Source of the DNA: Blastomyces gilchristii SLH14081 | Taxonomy: Eukaryota; Ascomycota; Eurotiomycetes; Onygenales; Ajellomycetaceae | NCBI RefSeq assembly: GCF_000003855.2 | Contig: NW_003101665.1 | Coordinates: 786,828-850,827 of the forward strand | DNA length: 64,000 nt | Direction: 5' to 3' | In this document: piece after piece, positions 59,318 to 64,000 of the stretch | Layout: every line of letters begins with the position of its first letter | Numbering within the stretch: position 1 is the stretch's first letter | Made by a program: the position numbers and the translations under genes | Notes under the pieces: model-generated | Seen by the model: only the letters and a program-made list of their open reading frames with translations | The model's database searches: none | What the model was told of the DNA's origin: nothing

Positions 59318-61500
59318 TGTAAGAATAAGTGCTCGCAGGCGATTATTCAGGTGTTTGCAGCTTGGTGTGATATGTACTGTTAACTACTAGAAGTATTCAC
59401 AGTAGAAAGATAAAATGTAGAAGTTAAATGTATAATAGTATTCAAGCTGAGTTGTGAATAGTATTTACAAACTCCAGTCTATATAGTTGTATGTAGTGAA
59501 GGGCTACTAACTCTATTGATTATATAAGAGATGAAATAGAGATAAAGAATTCATAAGAAGTGAGATTTCTTATATATTTCTCTCTCTCTAAGACTTTGTC
59601 TGTGAAGTCTTTTACTGAGTGACTTCATAGAATCAGCTCAGCACTGCAGTGATACTCACTAAAAATTCTTCATATCTATAAAAAATCTCAGTGAGGAAAA
59701 ATCCCTTATTATTATAAAGAGAAAAGAGTCTGTCACTCAGTTTCTTATTTCATAAGATTCTTTATAGTTTACAGATTCTTCTCTGACTATTGTACAGATT
59801 CATCTTATATCTTTTATATAGAAGAATTTCAGTTAACTCTCAATCATTTTCATAAGATTCTTATGTAATCATTACACAGATTCATCTCACAGATGAATCA
59901 CTCTCTATGAGATTACTTTTATTAAAGAGAAGTATTTATGAGTTAATCTTTCACTTATTCTTATAAATCATTGTTCTTTAACACTGTAGAATTGTGAGAA
60001 ATTTTTCATTCTTTCATTAACTCTATAAAATTGTAGAATCAAGATATCTATAGTCTGCAATCACTCTTTATAGTTATATAGAAAGATTCAGATCTATAAT
60101 TCATAATTACTCTTTATTTACTAGAGTGATCTGACTGTTCTATAAGATTATTCACAGTGTAAGTAAATCTCTCTAAAGTAGTATAAATATTTCAGATCTA
60201 TTTATAGAATCTCATCTTCTTTTCTCTTTTTCTGTAACAGCTTTCATTCTTATAAACTGTGAGTATTCTCATTCATCTGTGAAGTGTTTTTACTTAGATA
60301 ATAGAGAGAGAGTGTTTCTGATAATATCTATATATTAATTCAAGAACTTCTCAAGAATAAAAAATTTTTCAATTTCAATATCTTTGTAAATAATATCTGA
60401 CTGTCACTGAGCTTCTTATAAGTGTCTCTATAACTTCTCTGATCACTTTTTACTAACTGATGAAGCAGGAATATTATCACTTATAACAGTGTCTTTACTT
60501 CTCTCAGCTCTGTCATTATATCTGATCTTCAGATCAGTGATTAATCTTATATCTCTCTCAGATCAGTCTCTGACTTTAAGTAATATAGTTCTGCTCTTTA
60601 CTGTAAGTCTCTCTGTAAGTAATTTCTTACAGATTCTAGCTGATAGTTCTTATAAAGCTCTCAGTGTTATCAGTGTCTTCTGTAGCTCTGTAGATCTATG
60701 ATCATCTCTTCTCTACTCACACAATCTCTGATCAGATATATATAAATATATCTAGATTTTCTATCAATGATTCTCACACTGTGATATATTTTCACAATTT
60801 CATTATTAATGAGAGATGAGTTTCTGAATACTTATAAAATTTAGATAAACAAGACAATGCAAATATTATGAATTTATAACAGAAGTTGATCTGAACAGAT
60901 GAGCTCTCTCTTTATATCTTAATTATTTTTAGACTGAATACTTCAGTATAACTGAGAGAGTGAATACAGCTTCATGAGAAGTATCTGATTATACACACAG
61001 ACAGTCAGTTCTTAAGACTCTGTTATAACTGTATATACTCTGATATTCTGCTTCTCTGAAGTCTGTGTATTTCTGACAGTCTTTGTATCAAATATAATAA
61101 TTATCTGTATCACAGACATGATACTCTCTACTTCTTTAAAGAGAAAAATTGATAGTTATAAGAGAGTTGAGTGTTGTAAGTATTAAGAATATAAGTATGA
61201 GTTTTCTTTGTTTTTTCTTTATTAATCTCTAAGTTATATTCACAGTTCTGTTTTTATTTTCTTATTTTTTAGCTTTAATAAGAGCATGATTTCTTTTTTT
61301 CTTTACATATATTACAGACTGTTCATCTCAGTAGAAACTTATTATCTTATAGACTAGAATTTATAAATAACAGTATTAATATCTTTATTATAATCAGATT
61401 CTTAGCAAAGACTATATCATTCTGACTTATCAGAATTTACAGTATAAAAGTCATATCTCAGCTTCTGCAGATATCTTATCTGCTCAGATGATTCTTAAGT
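59318..61500 (-). other. Possible LTR and 3' region of gypsy D
   Basis: At 59318 the sequence TGTAAGAATAAG precedes a patch of retained CpG (GCTCGCAGGCG). This could be the outer end of an LTR belonging to the minus-strand element that continues right, because LTRs are the least mutated parts of the other elements. No second copy is in the window. The 59500-61500 portion has no recognisable protein remnant. Confidence 0.3.
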
Positions 61501-64000
61501 GAACTTATTCATCTTATTAGAATACTCTTATCACTGAATCTTGAATTAGAGCTTATAATCTCACTTCTCTAAGTTAATAATTTCTTTAATCTGATATTCT
61601 CTTTCACTCTTTAGTATCTTATGAATAGAGTGATAAATTACAGAATTCTCTTCTAAGAATTTCTTATATTTATAGAGTAAAGAGATATGAAAAATATTAT
61701 ATATTTATAACTCAGATAACAGTTTCAATCTGTAGAGCTATAAGCTAACTTTCTTTATAATTTTATAAGACTCTGTCTGTAAGAGATTCAGCTTCTTACT
61801 AGATCTTCATATAATAATATTTTCTAGACTTAATCAGACTCTATTATCTTTCTTAAAACTCTTTATAATATACTTGAAGTTATAGTATCTCTTCTAATAC
61901 TCTTAAGTCTTTCTCAAGAATTCACAGGCTTTCTCTCAAATATTCTGAATTCTCTCAGCTTATTCACAGATATTATCACACTCTATAGTATACTCTTGCA
62001 GATTTATTAAGATTATCTGCAGATGAGTCTCAGTGAGCATCTCAAAAAGAGTTTTATTTATACTGACATACTTTGAGTTGTTATATATAAACTTTATAAG
62101 TGATAATTAATACACTCAGTCATTCTGATTGTAATTGACAAAGTATCACAGATACTATTTTAATATACTTATCAGACATTCTATCTAATCATCTATCTAT
62201 TAATAAAAAGCTATACTTAAATCTCATAAGATCTTCAGTATAGTTATCAGATCAGATCAGAACTCTTCTACAAAGATTAATTCTCTATCTGAGATAATAT
62301 TTATAGATAATTCATGCAACTGAATCACATCACAGATGAAGATATAAGTTAAATTCTTTAACTTCAAGTTCTTACAGATGAGTATAAAGTGTGTCATCTT
62401 AATAAAGTAATTCACTATCATCAGTACACTGTTAAAAGAGATATTATATATATTCTTACTTTCAGAAAGACTTATAAGAGTATTTATTTCTAGCTGTTCT
62501 CAAGATTTCTGTAGAATGAGTAGAGAAGTAAGTTCTTTATATAATCTGAATTATACTATCTGTGAATTCTGATAAATAGTATAAGAATTTACTATCTTCT
62601 TTACAAGTTCTCATATCTTCAGTCAGAAGTATTTTCTTATAAGTAACTTATAAGTTCTAGTATCTGTAAAATAACTTGCTAGAGAAGAGTTATGATATCT
62701 TTTAATAAGTTCTATGTATAGAAACTTATTTATAAGTATATAAATTCAGCTCTCTCTTTATAAGAGATTATTTAAATCTCTTTAATTCTTTATTTCTACA
62801 GAATTGATTCCTGCTGTGAGCAGTTTTTAAATATACTGAATATATTTATTCTTCAGTTGCAGTTCAGACAATCTGAATAGAAGATCTTATAAAGACTTAT
62901 ACTCTGTTTTCTTTTATATCAGGTCTTTTATACTACTTCTTAAAGCTTATAAACTCTTCAGATTATAGATACTCTCTTCAAGAATTCTTGCAGAGATTCT
63001 CAGAGTGTTGACTCTCAGTATTATGAAGAGTAGTTATACAGACTTCTTCTCTCTCTCTTCTCTCTTCTTTTATAAGGAATTGAGAGACTCTTCAGTCAAT
63101 CTCTTTATATCACTTAGTTTAAGCATCTTATAAAGCTTTTCTATCTTCTCTAACTTCTCTATATCTGTTATTCTGATCTTCTTAATATAGTCTGATCTGT
63201 AAGAGAATTCATTCACTGAGTTCTTAGTTCTCTTGATATATTCTATCTTGAATCAGAACTTACTCAGTCTCTGAGCTCAGTGAATCTGCTATTGTAAGAG
63301 TTTCTTGATTGAAGTAAACTATTATAAGCTGTTATAATCAGTTCTAACAGTAATCACTGTTATAAGACTCTTAAAATAGTGATATCAGTGATAGAAGAAT
63401 TTCACTATTATAAGAAGCTTCTAATTATAAATGTTATAGTTGATCTTCATAAGTTACATCTTCTATAAGAAAAAGATTACTGAAACTCAGTTCTCATTTA
63501 ACTATAGTTATAAGACTATTTCTGAAATTGTAAAGAAGAAGATATCTGTCTTTAATCTAATTAAAAGTAAGAGATTAAAGTGAAACAGTATCACTGTATC
63601 TATGAATATCTATTTCAATCTTATAAAGATCTTATAAGCTTCTAAGATAAGAAAGTTCTTACAGCTCTCTCTTCTTAATAATCTTTTCATTCTTCATTTA
63701 TAGAATAACTTCTTCTTATTTTTACTCTTCAGCATATCTATAAGAGTTAAGAAGATTCTTATAAATACAAAGATAAATCATCTATAGAAATTTACAAAGC
63801 TCATAAAGATCTGAATCTCATGAATACTAGTTAACTTTAGTTATAATAGAATAGTCTTAACTTATAAAGATTTCATCTGAATATCATCTGCAGTGATTAC
63901 ATATTCTAGAAAATTAATTCAATAGACACTGAAGTTGTACTTTATAAGCTTAATATACAGTTCTGTCTTATCTAAGATCTTCAATATACTTTATATATAC
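61500..64000 (-). mobile_element. Ty3/gypsy element D, partial, minus strand
   Basis: Read on the minus strand from the window end: RT C terminus near 63.9 kb (an ITADDIQM-like block, then VNFYR), RNase H near 63.5 kb, the integrase zinc region near 62.65 kb, integrase core at about 62.5-62.05 kb (IVNYFIKMTHFI, IISDRELIF, then FVNYNQND and FIYNNSKYVS). Stops are frequent. The element's 5' half lies beyond the window. The sequence differs from elements B and C, so it is a separate family or lineage. Confidence 0.7.

Larger units (their letters stand above)
41630..64000. mobile_element. AT-rich block of RIP-like mutated retrotransposons
   Basis: From about 41.63 kb to the window end the DNA is strikingly AT-rich. 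CpG is nearly absent, CC and GG are rare, and remaining C is mostly followed by A or T. Reading frames of retroelement proteins can still be followed but are riddled with TGA, TAA and TAG, as expected when TGG, CAA and CAG codons suffer C-to-T and G-to-A change. No intact host gene is seen. Individual elements are listed separately. Confidence 0.9.

Noticed and set aside
41630..64000. Mitochondrial DNA or AT-rich centromere as explanation for the AT-rich block
   Set aside because: Nested gypsy elements with LTRs, target duplications and transition-type decay explain it. There are no mitochondrial genes or tRNAs, and a centromere cannot be shown from sequence alone.
1..64000. CRISPR arrays, bacterial operons or phage genes
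   Set aside because: No spaced direct repeats of that type; spliced eukaryotic genes throughout.

Overview
The window reads as nuclear DNA of a filamentous ascomycete, most likely an onygenalean (Ajellomycetaceae-like) mould. The genes carry short GT-AG introns, the proteins are of filamentous-fungal type (Atg5, Tdp1, Qcr10, a two-finger/fungal_trans regulator, a DUF3435 recombinase), and a GC-normal gene region meets a very AT-rich block of mutated retrotransposons at about 41.6 kb. The species assignment is inference.

Layout. 1-15.5 kb has no gene I can support. It is regulatory or junk DNA with simple repeats and three non-autonomous terminal-inverted-repeat elements (4971-5125, 5553-6212, 9322-10062). 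15.5-18.8 kb holds a zinc-finger transcription factor with a long pyrimidine-rich leader and an upstream ORF. 20.5-22.3 kb holds a small split gene for respiratory complex III subunit 10. Then come a low-complexity conserved protein (minus), tyrosyl-DNA phosphodiesterase 1 (minus, four exons), autophagy protein Atg5 (plus, three exons) and a SAM + PH domain protein (minus, three exons). 34.7-37.7 kb is intergenic. 37.7-40.0 kb encodes a five-exon DUF3435 tyrosine recombinase (the Starship 'captain' family) broken by one extra T. 40.4-41.6 kb holds two broken genes: an F-box-like pseudogene and a kinase-like fragment that ends at the AT-rich boundary.

41.6-64 kb is a graveyard of mutated retroelements. 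A minus-strand Ty3/gypsy element (43844-57886, 303-bp LTRs, 5-bp duplication CTTAT) has been split inside gag by a second, plus-strand gypsy element (48592-56857, 178-bp LTRs, 4-bp duplication ACAA). To their left are a 5'-truncated third gypsy copy in inverted orientation and a LINE 3' end. To the right is a fourth, minus-strand gypsy copy running off the window. The two 178-bp LTRs differ at 26 positions, all transitions and mostly at CpG, which points to a RIP-like process with CpG preference.

The housekeeping genes do not form one pathway. The item of most interest is the captain-like recombinase sitting at the edge of the repeat block and pointing into it.
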